Of a DNA stretch of 64,000 bases, positions 8,340 to 16,373 are shown in pieces (position 1 is the stretch's first letter; every line of letters starts with the position of its first letter). The notes beneath the pieces were generated by a model, which worked only from the letters and a program-made list of their open reading frames with translations, had not been told where the DNA came from and searched no databases. Position numbers and translations under genes: made by a program. The stretch covers positions 3,284 to 67,283 of the forward strand of contig NZ_LAYJ01000103.1 of NCBI RefSeq assembly GCF_000981035.1, read 5' to 3'. The stretch is from Christensenella hongkongensis. GTDB taxonomy: Bacteria > Bacillota > Clostridia > Christensenellales > Christensenellaceae.

Positions 8340-9239
8340 CTATCTGCTTTGCAGGAGGTCTATCTCTGCGATTTGCTTTCTGTATTCCGAGGGCGACGTC
8401 CCATACAGTTTTTTAAAGTGCATACTGAAATGCTGTAATGTTGGGTAACCGCACTGAAACGCTACTTCTGATATGCTGAGCGTTGTGTTTTCCAAAAGAT
8501 TTTTGCCCCGTTCTGCCCGTATTCCCATCACAGTATCCATAACCGACTTTCCCGTGCACTGTTTGAAAAGGTGCATCAGGTGGTTAGGGCTGAGGTGAAT
8601 GTGCCGGGCAATATCCTTGGGTGTAATTGGATTCAAAATGTTTTCATAGATGTAGGTCATCGCCCCGTAAATGTGCTCGTTGCTTTTATTTGTAATTCCT
8701 TCGTACTGTTTTTTGATATTTTTATATAATTTGATGAATAGCCCTACTGCTTCAAATTTTACAGTTTCTTCCCAATCGGCTTCTTTTTCGTTGATTTCCC
8801 TGATGATGCGGGTGATATTATCGGCTATCGTGCTGTCGTCGAGAACTTTGATAAATCCTTTGCCACCATAGCACTTATCCTTTAAAAGGTTAAACTCTTC
8901 TTCAATAAAAGGCCCGCAGCCAAGTCCGGGAATAATTGCGTCTTTGTTGATCTGGATACAGACACATAACGCGTTGGCATCTTTTTCCAGATATATCCTG
9001 TGTGGAATGCCCTGCTCGAGAATCAGGCATTCCGGCTTTTTTACCATTACTGCATTGCTTTCCTTTTGTGCCCACGCATGGAATCTTCCATCTATGCAGC
9101 AAATGATTTCAATAGCATTATGGGAATGCGGTTTTTCCATCTTCCATCCTGCCTGAATGTCCCGGAAATAGTAATTATATATCAGCCTTCCGATTGCAAC
9201 ATCCTTAATACTTTGATACAATCTGTCAAACCGTTTCAT
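8340..9239 (-). CDS. AraC family transcriptional regulator
   Basis: A 299-residue regulator with a cupin-like sensor domain (about residues 30-110, including GWKMEKPHSHNAIEIICCIDG) and a C-terminal pair of helix-turn-helix motifs (about 195-290: DIARHIHLSPNHLMHLFKQ and ISEVAFQCGYPTLQHFSMHF). This layout is typical of activators of sugar catabolism that bind a small carbohydrate. It is embedded in the catabolic block in the same direction as the enzymes, with a GGGGGAATG region ahead of its start. It probably controls the enzyme genes or the transporter; its effector is unknown. Confidence 0.92.
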   Translation of the reverse strand: MKRFDRLYQSIKDVAIGRLIYNYYFRDIQAGWKMEKPHSHNAIEIICCIDGRFHAWAQKESNAVMVKKPECLILEQGIPHRIYLEKDANALCVCIQINKDAIIPGLGCGPFIEEEFNLLKDKCYGGKGFIKVLDDSTIADNITRIIREINEKEADWEETVKFEAVGLFIKLYKNIKKQYEGITNKSNEHIYGAMTYIYENILNPITPKDIARHIHLSPNHLMHLFKQCTGKSVMDTVMGIRAERGKNLLENTTLSISEVAFQCGYPTLQHFSMHFKKLYGTSPSEYRKQIAEIDLLQSR

Positions 9240-9271
9240 CCCACATTCCCCCTTCTGCTATTTGCTCCACG

Positions 9272-10207
9272 TCATACGCAATTAACGGGCGCGCCCTTCA
9301 AAAATGCTTCAAGGTTTGATACTGCAATATCCATCAGCCGTTGCCGGCTCTCCCTTGGAGCCCATGAAATATGCGGTGTAATAAAGCAGTTTTTCGCTTT
9401 AAGCAACGGGTTATCCCCACGGATCGGTTCAGTAGATACAACGTCCAGTCCCGCTGCCGATACCTTTCCACTTTCAAGCGCCTGTGCAAGGTCGTGTTCG
9501 TTGATCAACTGTCCCCGTGAATTATTAATGATGATAACTCCCTCTTTCATTTTATCGATTGTCTCGGCACGTATGATCTGCTCCGTGTCAGGAAAAAGCG
9601 GGCAGTGCAGCACGATTACGTCAGATTCGCGAAGAAGTGTGTCAAGGTCGCAACTCTCCTCTTCATGCACATATGTGTCATAAGCAATCACCCGCATCCC
9701 CAGTGCTTTTGCAATCCGGCCTGTCGCTTTACCAATCCTGCCATATCCAATGATGCCCATGGTCTTTTGGTCCAACTCGATCAGGTCGTAATTCCAATAG
9801 CACCAGTCTTTGCAATTTTCCCATTCCCCTCGGTGTACACTTTCACTGTGCGCGCCCACATGGTGGCATATCTCAAGCAACAACGCGATCGCCATCTGCG
9901 CGACTGCCGCTGTGCCATAGGTGGGAATGTTGCTGATCACAATTCCCCTTTCCTTTGCCGCCGCTACATCCACCACATTGTAGCCTGTTGCAAGCACGCC
10001 GATAAATTTAAGATTTGGACACTTTTCCAGCGTTTCGCGCGTAACCGGCGTCTTGTTTGTATAGACAGCCTGTGCGTCGCCAATTCTCTGCGCAACTTTA
10101 TCTACGGGTGTCCTTTCATACACCTTCAGCCTGCCCAGCGCTTCCAGGCCTTCCCATGAAAGATCGCCCGGATTTTCTGTGTATCCATCCAAAACTACAA
10201 TTTTCAT
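9272..10207 (-). CDS. D-2-hydroxyacid dehydrogenase (glycerate/hydroxypyruvate or glyoxylate reductase type)
   Basis: A 311-residue NAD-dependent D-2-hydroxyacid dehydrogenase that would reduce a 2-keto acid (hydroxypyruvate, glyoxylate or similar) or run in reverse. Visible: GVLATGYNVVDV near residue 70, the NAD-binding GIIGYGRIGKATG near 146, catalytic Arg in INNSRG, Glu in DVVSTEP and His in FITPHISWAP. The length is standard. The start has GAGG six bases upstream. It lies between the AraC gene and the acylating aldehyde dehydrogenase. The divergent glycerate kinase at the end of the block makes hydroxypyruvate reduction to glycerate an attractive, but inferred, role. Confidence 0.92.
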   Translation of the reverse strand: MKIVVLDGYTENPGDLSWEGLEALGRLKVYERTPVDKVAQRIGDAQAVYTNKTPVTRETLEKCPNLKFIGVLATGYNVVDVAAAKERGIVISNIPTYGTAAVAQMAIALLLEICHHVGAHSESVHRGEWENCKDWCYWNYDLIELDQKTMGIIGYGRIGKATGRIAKALGMRVIAYDTYVHEEESCDLDTLLRESDVIVLHCPLFPDTEQIIRAETIDKMKEGVIIINNSRGQLINEHDLAQALESGKVSAAGLDVVSTEPIRGDNPLLKAKNCFITPHISWAPRESRQRLMDIAVSNLEAFLKGAPVNCV

Positions 10208-10219
10208 TCCACGCCTCTC

Positions 10220-11638
10220 TTATCCAAGAACCCTCTTATCTTCTATGACATTTCCAAAAAGCTCTTCGTCTGTAGGAACCTTGAAATTCGGTATCTCCCG
10301 AATCACCCATGTTGTATTGATGTAATGTTTCCACGTAATATTTTCACTGGCAATGTTTCCGCCCCACGTGCCGCATCCAAGGGATATTGTAAATGGCATT
10401 CCGTTGTTCCAGTTCCCTGCATTCGCTTTTCCCTGCGCTACCCGAACGCCCACGCGCGTGGTATGGGTTTTAAGCGCATATTCCAAAATCCTGTCGTCGT
10501 CGAAGCTGTGGATGCCACAGGAGTGCCCTGCTCCAGAATACGCCTGAATTCCATTTACCAGCTCAATCGCATCTTCAAACGTATCATACTGGTAAAGCGT
10601 CACCACCACAGAGAGTTTTTCACCAGAGAACGGAAATTCCTTGCCATAGCCCGTTTCTTCCACGAGGATGCACGTCGTTCCCTCCGGAACCGTAAATCCG
10701 GATTTTTCAGCAATATTACTTGCCGTCGTGCATATGATATCCCCATTGAGGTGTCCGTCCACCCAAAGTGTATGCTGGAGCTTTTCCTTTTCCTCCGGGC
10801 TGCACAGGTAAGCGCCCTGCTTCTTAAGTTCGTCCAGTATCTTCTGGTAAACACCTTTTTGGATCACGAGGGAATTTTCTGTCGAGCAGCCGATCGCGAG
10901 GTCGTTTAATTGACTTTCCACTGTTTTTTGTGCCGCATCGGCAAGGTCTGCCGTTTCATCCACAACCGTTACGACGTTTCCTGCGCCCACGCCATAGGCC
11001 GGCGTTCCTGATGAATACGCGCTCTTTACCATTCCTGCGCCGCCTGTCGCCACAATCAGGTCGCACTGCTTCATCAGTTCTTTTGATAAAGCCATCGTTG
11101 GCTGTTCGATACACTGGATCAGGTCTTCCGGATATCCGAACCGCTTAACAAGCGCGCGCAGTTCTCCTACCACCATATTTGTCGTTTTTTTAGCCCGGGG
11201 ATGCGGCGAACAAATAATTGCGTTGCGGCCCATCAGCGCATTCATCGTTTTGATAAATACCACCCCCGCAGGAACCGTCACAGGCACCATCGCTCCAACT
11301 ACGCCCACAGGCTTTGCAATCTTTACGAGACACTTTTCCGGCAGTTCTTCGATGATCCCTACAGTTTTTGCTTCGTTAAGATCGCGCATCAAGCCGCGTG
11401 CACGGGCTTGGGTACGGGCGATTTTACTTTTCACATCCCCCATCTTTGTCTCTTCAAAATTAAATTCCGCCCAACGCTGCGCATTGTTAATTGCATACCA
11501 GCCAATGGCTGCCGCAAGCTCTCTCACCTGCTCCTGTGTGCAGAACTCTATTTGCTTCTGCGCTGCACGCGCTTTGTCCATCAGGCTTGAGATAAGCTCT
11601 TCTTCTGTTCTTTCTTCCTTCACAGTTTCCTTAACCAT
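10220..11638 (-). CDS. CoA-acylating aldehyde dehydrogenase (sulfoacetaldehyde/acetaldehyde-type)
   Basis: A 472-residue aldehyde dehydrogenase of the CoA-acylating branch, converting an aldehyde plus CoA and NAD to acyl-CoA. The probable catalytic Cys is in IGCSTENSL near residue 245. The cofactor-binding region AYGVGAGNVVTVVDETAD precedes it, and there is no AdhE-type C-terminal alcohol dehydrogenase. The Cys-Ser-(Thr/Ser)-Glu-Asn context reminds me of acylating sulfoacetaldehyde dehydrogenases, but I cannot confirm the substrate. It has no N-terminal encapsulation-like extension beyond about 20 residues. GAGGAG precedes the ATG. It is preceded by the CitE-like lyase gene, so the two may act in sequence on CoA thioesters. 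Confidence 0.87.
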   Translation of the reverse strand: MVKETVKEERTEEELISSLMDKARAAQKQIEFCTQEQVRELAAAIGWYAINNAQRWAEFNFEETKMGDVKSKIARTQARARGLMRDLNEAKTVGIIEELPEKCLVKIAKPVGVVGAMVPVTVPAGVVFIKTMNALMGRNAIICSPHPRAKKTTNMVVGELRALVKRFGYPEDLIQCIEQPTMALSKELMKQCDLIVATGGAGMVKSAYSSGTPAYGVGAGNVVTVVDETADLADAAQKTVESQLNDLAIGCSTENSLVIQKGVYQKILDELKKQGAYLCSPEEKEKLQHTLWVDGHLNGDIICTTASNIAEKSGFTVPEGTTCILVEETGYGKEFPFSGEKLSVVVTLYQYDTFEDAIELVNGIQAYSGAGHSCGIHSFDDDRILEYALKTHTTRVGVRVAQGKANAGNWNNGMPFTISLGCGTWGGNIASENITWKHYINTTWVIREIPNFKVPTDEELFGNVIEDKRVLG

Positions 11639-11671
11639 TTTTTTCTTCTCCTCTATTTATGATTACGATAT

Positions 11672-12535
11672 TCAAAATCCTTTGACTTCATTGAGCCCTG
11701 CGCTTGCTAAAACATCCGCAGCCCTTTTGGCAACAGGCGCGTCCACCATTTTTCCGTTGATACTGATTACGCCCAGTCCCTGTTGCACAGCCTTTTCAAA
11801 TGCTTCCACAATTTCCTTTGCCTCAGCGATATCGCGCTCGGAAAAAGTAAATGCCTGATTGATTTTTTCAATCTGAGACGGATGGATCGCCGTTTTTGCC
11901 GTCATACCGATTGAGCGGATATACGCAAGGTCCTGTTCGAAGCCTTCCACATCCCGATAGTCCACATATGGGGTATCGATCGCATCCACACCAAACGACC
12001 TTGCGATAAACGTAAGCTCGCTTCGTGCGTAGGAAAGCTCCTTTCCCTGCGCCGTGCGCCTGATACCCATTTCTTTTGTCAGGTCTTCCGCTCCAAACTG
12101 GACACCCGTTATTTTATCTGAGCTATTTAAGATTTCACGCAACGTTACAAGCCCGTGCATAGTCTCGATCAGCGGTATCAATCCAATCTCTCTGTCTTCT
12201 CTAAAAATAGTAACAAATGTATCCGCTATCGTGACTTCACGTGCTGAAGCCTTGGGCAGGATTACCGTATCCGGCTTGCACGGGAGGATCGCTTTCAGGT
12301 CTTCCATGCCAACAGAGTCCGACACCTGGTTTACCCGCACAACCAACTCCTTGCCTGTTTCCCTCGGTGCTTTTAACAGCTCACATACTGTCTGGCGCGC
12401 AAATTCCTTTTGGTCCGGCGCCACCGCGTCCTCCAGGTCAAAGATGACGCTGTCGCTATTGAACATTAATGCCTTCAAACATTTTTTGGGATCGCTCCCC
12501 GGTACATATAACATCGACCTTCTTTTTGCCTGCAT
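11672..12535 (-). CDS. HpcH/HpaI (CitE-like) aldolase/lyase
   Basis: A 287-residue TIM-barrel lyase of the CitE / malyl-CoA lyase group, which cleaves beta-hydroxyacyl-CoA thioesters, often releasing glyoxylate or oxaloacetate. It has the typical N-terminus RRSMLYVPGSDPKK, the metal-binding DLEDAVAPDQK near residue 34, an Arg in VRVNQV, GLIPLIET near 128, FGAEDL near 156 and AIHPSQIEKIN near 222. No citF or citD partners are present, so it is a stand-alone CitE-like enzyme rather than a citrate lyase subunit. AAGGAG precedes the start. It sits between the GntR regulator and the acylating aldehyde dehydrogenase. Confidence 0.9.
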   Translation of the reverse strand: MQAKRRSMLYVPGSDPKKCLKALMFNSDSVIFDLEDAVAPDQKEFARQTVCELLKAPRETGKELVVRVNQVSDSVGMEDLKAILPCKPDTVILPKASAREVTIADTFVTIFREDREIGLIPLIETMHGLVTLREILNSSDKITGVQFGAEDLTKEMGIRRTAQGKELSYARSELTFIARSFGVDAIDTPYVDYRDVEGFEQDLAYIRSIGMTAKTAIHPSQIEKINQAFTFSERDIAEAKEIVEAFEKAVQQGLGVISINGKMVDAPVAKRAADVLASAGLNEVKGF

Positions 12536-12546
12536 GACTTTTCTCC

Positions 12547-13203
12547 TTATTGTAAATGACTTCTGTCAAATTTCTCTTTAATCCGTTCGAGGCTGTTTTT
12601 GATGTGGCTGTCCATCGCTTTCCAGGCACCCTCACAATCTCCGTCCTTAATCCTTTGTACAATCAACTCATGCTCCGCACAGGATTGCTTTGCCGATTCT
12701 ATATCATATAGTAGTACTCTTCTGGGCATGGCGGCCTTTTGCCACAAACTGACAATTTCCGTTTCCATCCACCGGTTCCCGCACCCATTGGCAATCGTCG
12801 TGTGAAAGCGGGTATCGTTTTTTGAAAAGCTTACGCTATCGTATTCTTGTATAAATGGATTCCCGCTGCTCAAACACGCAAGGTTCTTAATTATATCAGA
12901 CTGTCGGTTGTTCGCCACGCGGGCAGCTGCCGTCGACTCCAAAACGGACCTTAAATCCCACAACTCTTCCACATCTTCAATCGAATAACTCGATACCGTT
13001 ACGCCACATCTGGGCTTGTATGAAAGGAATCCTTCCACCTGTAACACCCTGAAGGCTTCCCGGAGCGGCGTACGGCTGATTTCCATTTCATTACAAAATT
13101 CTTCTTCAACGATCTTTTCCCCCGGAAGCAATTCTCCTTTTATGATGCGCATCCTCAACTGTTCTGCGACTCTGTCTGCAACTGATGTTCTTGTAATTTT
13201 CAT
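12547..13203 (-). CDS. GntR family regulator with FCD ligand-binding domain
   Basis: A 218-residue regulator of the FadR/VanR subgroup. A winged helix-turn-helix occupies residues 1-75 (EFCNEMEISRTPLREAFRVLQVEG is the recognition region, seen in pieces). An all-helical FCD domain follows with candidate metal-binding positions in RFHTTIANG near residue 130 and CAEHELIV near 175. FCD regulators usually sense organic acids and repress their own operon. It is the first gene of the minus-strand block, and an operator-like repeat cluster lies just upstream at 13273-13315, overlapping where its own promoter should be. It is therefore the likely pathway-specific repressor. Confidence 0.92.
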   Translation of the reverse strand: MKITRTSVADRVAEQLRMRIIKGELLPGEKIVEEEFCNEMEISRTPLREAFRVLQVEGFLSYKPRCGVTVSSYSIEDVEELWDLRSVLESTAAARVANNRQSDIIKNLACLSSGNPFIQEYDSVSFSKNDTRFHTTIANGCGNRWMETEIVSLWQKAAMPRRVLLYDIESAKQSCAEHELIVQRIKDGDCEGAWKAMDSHIKNSLERIKEKFDRSHLQ

Positions 13204-13257
13204 ATAGCACTCTTTAATCTGCGAAATTGTTCGGTCTAATTTTGTTTGATGCTGGAA

Positions 13258-13326
13258 CTTATAATTTAATGGGTGTATTGCATTTTACATTTTGTGTATT
13301 GCATTTTGTATGCAATCGCTTATCGT
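13258..13326. promoter_or_regulatory. Phased repeats and palindrome in the GntR/glycerate-kinase divergent region
   Basis: GTGTATTGCATTTT occurs twice exactly, at 13273-13286 and 13294-13307, a 21-bp step (two helical turns). The near-palindrome TTGTATGCAA at 13306-13315 overlaps the second copy. It resembles TTGTATACAA-type sites of FCD regulators. On the minus strand a TATAAG (13258-13263) lies next to the first repeat, so bound protein would block the GntR promoter's -35 region. On the plus strand TTGCAT (13299-13304) and TATCGT (13321-13326) with a 16-bp spacer could be a promoter covered by the palindrome. The rest of the 317-base gap to 13520 holds no gene. Confidence 0.65.
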
Positions 13327-13462
13327 AATTTAAAACTAGCACATGGTTTTGGGGGTGTCAATACTCTTGCAGCCCTTTTAACCAAAGCCCGCAGCGTGAT
13401 GAATTTTATTTATATCAAAATGTTGAAAAGGGCTATTTTTCTACAAAAACCAAACGGATGAC

Positions 13463-13490
13463 TTGCATTATTTTTGTGAGGATGTAATAT
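13463..13490 (+). promoter_or_regulatory. Probable promoter of glycerate kinase gene
   Basis: TTGCAT at 13463-13468, a 16-base spacer, and TAATAT at 13485-13490. Transcription would start about 20-25 bases before the GTG start, leaving room for the GGAGG at 13507-13511. Confidence 0.6.
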
Positions 13491-13520
13491 TGAGACATAA
13501 AAATTTGGAGGTTATAAATC

Positions 13521-14651
13521 GTGAAACGTATTGTACTCGTTCCTGATTCTTATAAGGGTTCTCTTTCCAGCAGCGAGGTCTGCCATATTATGAAACATAC
13601 GATTTTAGAAGCACTGCCTGAATGCGACGTTGTGTGTATTCCAGTGGCGGACGGTGGCGAAGGAAGCGTTGATTGTTTCCTGGAAGCACTGGGCGGTCAT
13701 AAATCTTATTTAACTGTAACAGGCCCGTTCGGCGAACCTATGCGTTCTTTTTATGGGGAGTGCGGAAATTTCGCAATGATCGAAATGGCAGCATGCGCGG
13801 GCCTTCCTCTCGTAAAGGGGAAGGAAAATCCTTTGCAGGCAACTACCTTCGGCGTGGGAGAGCTGATTCTTGACGCAATTTCAAAAGGGTTTCCCCAAAT
13901 CATTATCGGACTGGGTGGAAGCGCTACCAACGACGCAGGCTGTGGTATGGCCGCCGCTCTCGGCGTCAAATTTTATGATCAGGACAATGTGGAATTTGTG
14001 CCAAGCGGCGGGACCCTGCATAAAATAAGCCGCATTGACACAACCCATATCGATCCGGCTGTACGGAATACGAAGATCATCGCCATGTGCGATATTTCAA
14101 ATCCGCTTTATGGTGAAGAAGGCGCCGCGTGGATTTTCGGGCCCCAAAAAGGCGCTGACCATAATATGATTCGGTTTCTCGACCAGGGTCTGCGCCATTT
14201 TTCAAAAATGGTAAAAAAAGACCTTGGTGCAGATATCGCCTTTCTTCCCGGAAGTGGGGCTGCTGGCGGGCTTGGTGCAGGGCTGGTGGCCTTTTTGGAT
14301 GCGACCATGCAAATGGGGATTGATACCGTGCTGGAACTCACCGGTTTTTCCGAAATCGCCCGGTCTGCCGATCTGGTAATCACCGGTGAAGGCCGCCTCG
14401 ACTCTCAAACACAACGCGGCAAGGTAGCGTGTGGTGTGGGAAAAGCGGCAAGGCGCGTTGGTGTTCCTGCAATCGCCATTGTCGGTTCTATCGAGCCGGG
14501 TTTTTTTGACTTTGACTCCCTTGGATTATCTGCCGTGTGGGATACCGTCGTTGCGCCGATGCAGTTAGCAGATGCCCTTGCGTTTACCAAAGACAACATT
14601 TCGATGATGACGCGCAACGCAATCCGTTTCTGCCAAAGTTTTTCCAAATAA
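13521..14651 (+). CDS. Glycerate 2-kinase (GlxK/GarK family)
   Basis: A 376-residue ATP-dependent glycerate kinase that makes 2-phosphoglycerate and so feeds glycolysis. Visible family motifs: LVPDSYKGSLSS at residues 4-15, VADGGEGSVDCFLEA near 42, GLGGSATNDAGCGMAAALG near 130, GSGAAGGLGAG near 246 and ITGEGRLDSQT near 292. Start is GTG with GGAGG nine bases upstream; the length is standard. It is transcribed away from the GntR-led catabolic block and is the only plus-strand gene there. It would consume glycerate made by the D-2-hydroxyacid dehydrogenase. A terminator follows at once. Confidence 0.95.
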   Translation: MKRIVLVPDSYKGSLSSSEVCHIMKHTILEALPECDVVCIPVADGGEGSVDCFLEALGGHKSYLTVTGPFGEPMRSFYGECGNFAMIEMAACAGLPLVKGKENPLQATTFGVGELILDAISKGFPQIIIGLGGSATNDAGCGMAAALGVKFYDQDNVEFVPSGGTLHKISRIDTTHIDPAVRNTKIIAMCDISNPLYGEEGAAWIFGPQKGADHNMIRFLDQGLRHFSKMVKKDLGADIAFLPGSGAAGGLGAGLVAFLDATMQMGIDTVLELTGFSEIARSADLVITGEGRLDSQTQRGKVACGVGKAARRVGVPAIAIVGSIEPGFFDFDSLGLSAVWDTVVAPMQLADALAFTKDNISMMTRNAIRFCQSFSK

Positions 14652-14694
14652 AAAAGGCCTGGCCCTTTGCGCTTGAAGAACCAGGCTTTTTTAT
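14652..14694 (+). terminator. Intrinsic terminator after glycerate kinase
   Basis: Arms AAGGCCTGG and CCAGGCTT (core 14659-14664 and 14683-14688) with an 18-base loop, followed by TTTTTT. It directly follows the stop codon. Confidence 0.8.
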
Positions 14695-14755
14695 CGATTC
14701 ACAAACTATTTTTTGTATTACTTTTCAACTCGTTTTATGCGCCGTCACTCCTCAT

Positions 14756-15082
14756 TTATTCCGCCCAAACGTCCTTCGCCATCCGGAAGGCTGCCCACGC
14801 TTTTTGCCATCCCGCATAAAAGGCAAGATGTGTCAGCGCCTCCGCAATTTCTTCTTTTTTGATGCCGTTTGCCTTTGCGGTTTGCAGATGATATTTTAGC
14901 GAGCCGTCCAAACTACCACCGGCTATTAATGCGGTCACGGTAATCAAACTCCTGTCACGCGGGGAGAGTTCTTTTTCTCTCGCCCATACTTCGCCAAACA
15001 ATACGTCGTCGTTTAACTGTGCAAACTTAGGGGCAAATCCGCCTAAGTCGTCTCTGCCTGCCGTCACTTTCTTCATCATCAT
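14756..15082 (-). CDS. Carboxymuconolactone decarboxylase (CMD) family protein
   Basis: A 108-residue, single-domain CMD/AhpD-fold protein, the usual length. The family core is LSPRDRSLITVTALIAGG near residue 39 and KYHLQTAKANGIKKEEIAEALTHLAFYAGW in the C-terminal half. The AhpD CxxC pair is absent, so it is not a peroxidase of that type; a structural or small-molecule role related to gamma-carboxymuconolactone decarboxylase is more likely. It follows an aldo/keto reductase gene on the same strand after a gap of 43 bases and probably shares its MerR-type promoter. The pairing of CMD and reductase genes under MerR control is a common stress arrangement in Firmicutes. Exact function unknown. 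Confidence 0.88.
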   Translation of the reverse strand: MMMKKVTAGRDDLGGFAPKFAQLNDDVLFGEVWAREKELSPRDRSLITVTALIAGGSLDGSLKYHLQTAKANGIKKEEIAEALTHLAFYAGWQKAWAAFRMAKDVWAE

Positions 15083-15125
15083 ACCTCCTGATATCCCATA
15101 AAAATCAAATTCTGATTCCGCCAGT

Positions 15126-16088
15126 TTAAATTGCGCCTACGATTTTATGCGGAACATACGGTTCCTCAAGATAAGTGATTTCATCGCCGGAAAGCCGGAT
15201 ATTGAGCGCACCTGCCGCATCGTCAAAATATTCTGCCTTAGTTGCGCCGATAATCGGCGACGCGACTCCTTTTGCAAACTGCCATGCCAGGGCAACCTGC
15301 GTCATTGTGGCATTGTGTTTTTCCGCCAGCTCGTTTACGCGTTGTACGATGGCATAATCTGTTTCCTGCGTTCCGTCGTATTTTGAAGCGGCCATCTTGT
15401 CGGTCTCGCTTCTCTTTGTATTGGCCTTCCACTCCATACGCGAAAGCCTTCCCGCAGCAAGCGGGCTGTAAGGTGTAAGCGCTACATTTTGCTGCTTACA
15501 AACAGGGATCAGCTCACGTTCATCCTCACGGTATAAGAGATTATAGTGGTTTTGCATAGAGACAAAAGGCGACCAGTTGTTCTTTTCTGCAGCAAGCTGC
15601 ATATTAAAAAACTGATAGCCATACATAGCGGATGCGCCCAGCGCCCTGACCTTCCCGGATTTTACCAGACTGTCCAGCGCTTCCATCGTCTCCTCTACCG
15701 GCGTGTTGTAATCAAAACGGTGAATGATATACAAATCGACATAATCGGTTCCCAGCCGTTTTAGGGAACCGTCGATTTCCCTCAGGATAGCCTCTTTTGA
15801 TAAATTTCCCTCGTTAAAATAAACCTTGGTGGCAAGCACCACCTGATCGTGCGGCACATTGCCGCGAATAGCGCGTCCCAGATATTCCTCGCTGGTTCCG
15901 GCAGAATAAGTGTTGGCAGTGTCAAAAAAATTGATGCCAAGATCAAGTGCGTGCTTTATTATGGTTTCGCTTTCCTTCGGATTCAGCGTCCATGCGTGCA
16001 TTTTACTGGCAGGATCGCCAAAACTCATACATCCAACACAAAAGCGCGACACCTCGATGCCGGAATTACCCAATTTTATATACTCCAT
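15126..16088 (-). CDS. Aldo/keto reductase
   Basis: A 320-residue NADPH-type TIM-barrel reductase. It shows LGNSGIEVSRFCVGCMSFG at the N-terminus, the active-site Asp/Tyr in NFFDTANTYSAGTSEEYLG (Asp near 62, Tyr near 67), the catalytic Lys in VLATKVYF and His in YIIHRFDYNTP. The C-terminal NADPH-binding part has SPIIGATKAEY. I used the ATG at 16088, preceded by AAAGGAGAGAGA; an upstream in-frame ATG at 16136 would lie inside the promoter. It probably reduces reactive aldehydes or quinones. The promoter carries a MerR-type operator in a 19-bp spacer, pointing to electrophile or aldehyde induction. Confidence 0.93.
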   Translation of the reverse strand: MEYIKLGNSGIEVSRFCVGCMSFGDPASKMHAWTLNPKESETIIKHALDLGINFFDTANTYSAGTSEEYLGRAIRGNVPHDQVVLATKVYFNEGNLSKEAILREIDGSLKRLGTDYVDLYIIHRFDYNTPVEETMEALDSLVKSGKVRALGASAMYGYQFFNMQLAAEKNNWSPFVSMQNHYNLLYREDERELIPVCKQQNVALTPYSPLAAGRLSRMEWKANTKRSETDKMAASKYDGTQETDYAIVQRVNELAEKHNATMTQVALAWQFAKGVASPIIGATKAEYFDDAAGALNIRLSGDEITYLEEPYVPHKIVGAI

Positions 16089-16115
16089 ATTCTCTCTCCT
16101 TTCTGATTTACTTTT

Positions 16116-16146
16116 ATCATAATACCTGGAGTGCACTCCAAGTCAA
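16116..16146 (-). promoter_or_regulatory. MerR-type promoter/operator of the reductase-CMD operon
   Basis: Minus strand: TTGACT (16141-16146), a 19-base spacer (16122-16140) holding the perfect palindrome GGAGTGCACTCC, then TATGAT (16116-16121). A 19-bp spacer with a dyad between the -35 and -10 boxes is the hallmark of MerR-family activation by DNA distortion, and the GGAGTNNACTCC core matches the NmlR/AdhR group. No MerR gene is within the window. Confidence 0.85.
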
Positions 16147-16230
16147 CAGGAAATTTAATCAACATTTTTGCACCGCCCGCTAACGACTTGATTGCTTCAG
16201 GTGGAAAACGTATTTGAATCATACTAAAAT

Positions 16231-16253
16231 AAAAAAAGCCCGGCATAGCCGGG
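16231..16253 (-). terminator. Intrinsic terminator, minus strand, downstream of the GNAT gene
   Basis: CCCGGC-TAT-GCCGGG stem followed on the minus strand by TTTTTTT. It lies about 120 bases beyond the stop of the acetyltransferase gene; the stretch between them holds no convincing gene. Confidence 0.75.
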
Positions 16254-16373
16254 AGTATTTCATATGCGGGCGTAGCCCTAAGATACTAGCCGCATCTCAA
16301 GACGCATATTGATCTGCCACTTGCGCTGCTGCTTCTTGCTACCCATAAACGGGTAAAGGATAGAATTTGGAAT

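Noticed and set aside
10220..11638. Acylating aldehyde dehydrogenase as part of a bacterial microcompartment with the EutN-like protein
   Set aside because: The two are 36 kb apart, no shell hexamer genes are present, and no clear encapsulation helix is seen on the dehydrogenase.
16254..16373. Possible small gene between the GNAT gene and its terminator
   Set aside because: Frames here are short, without ribosome sites, and overlap the acetyltransferase gene.
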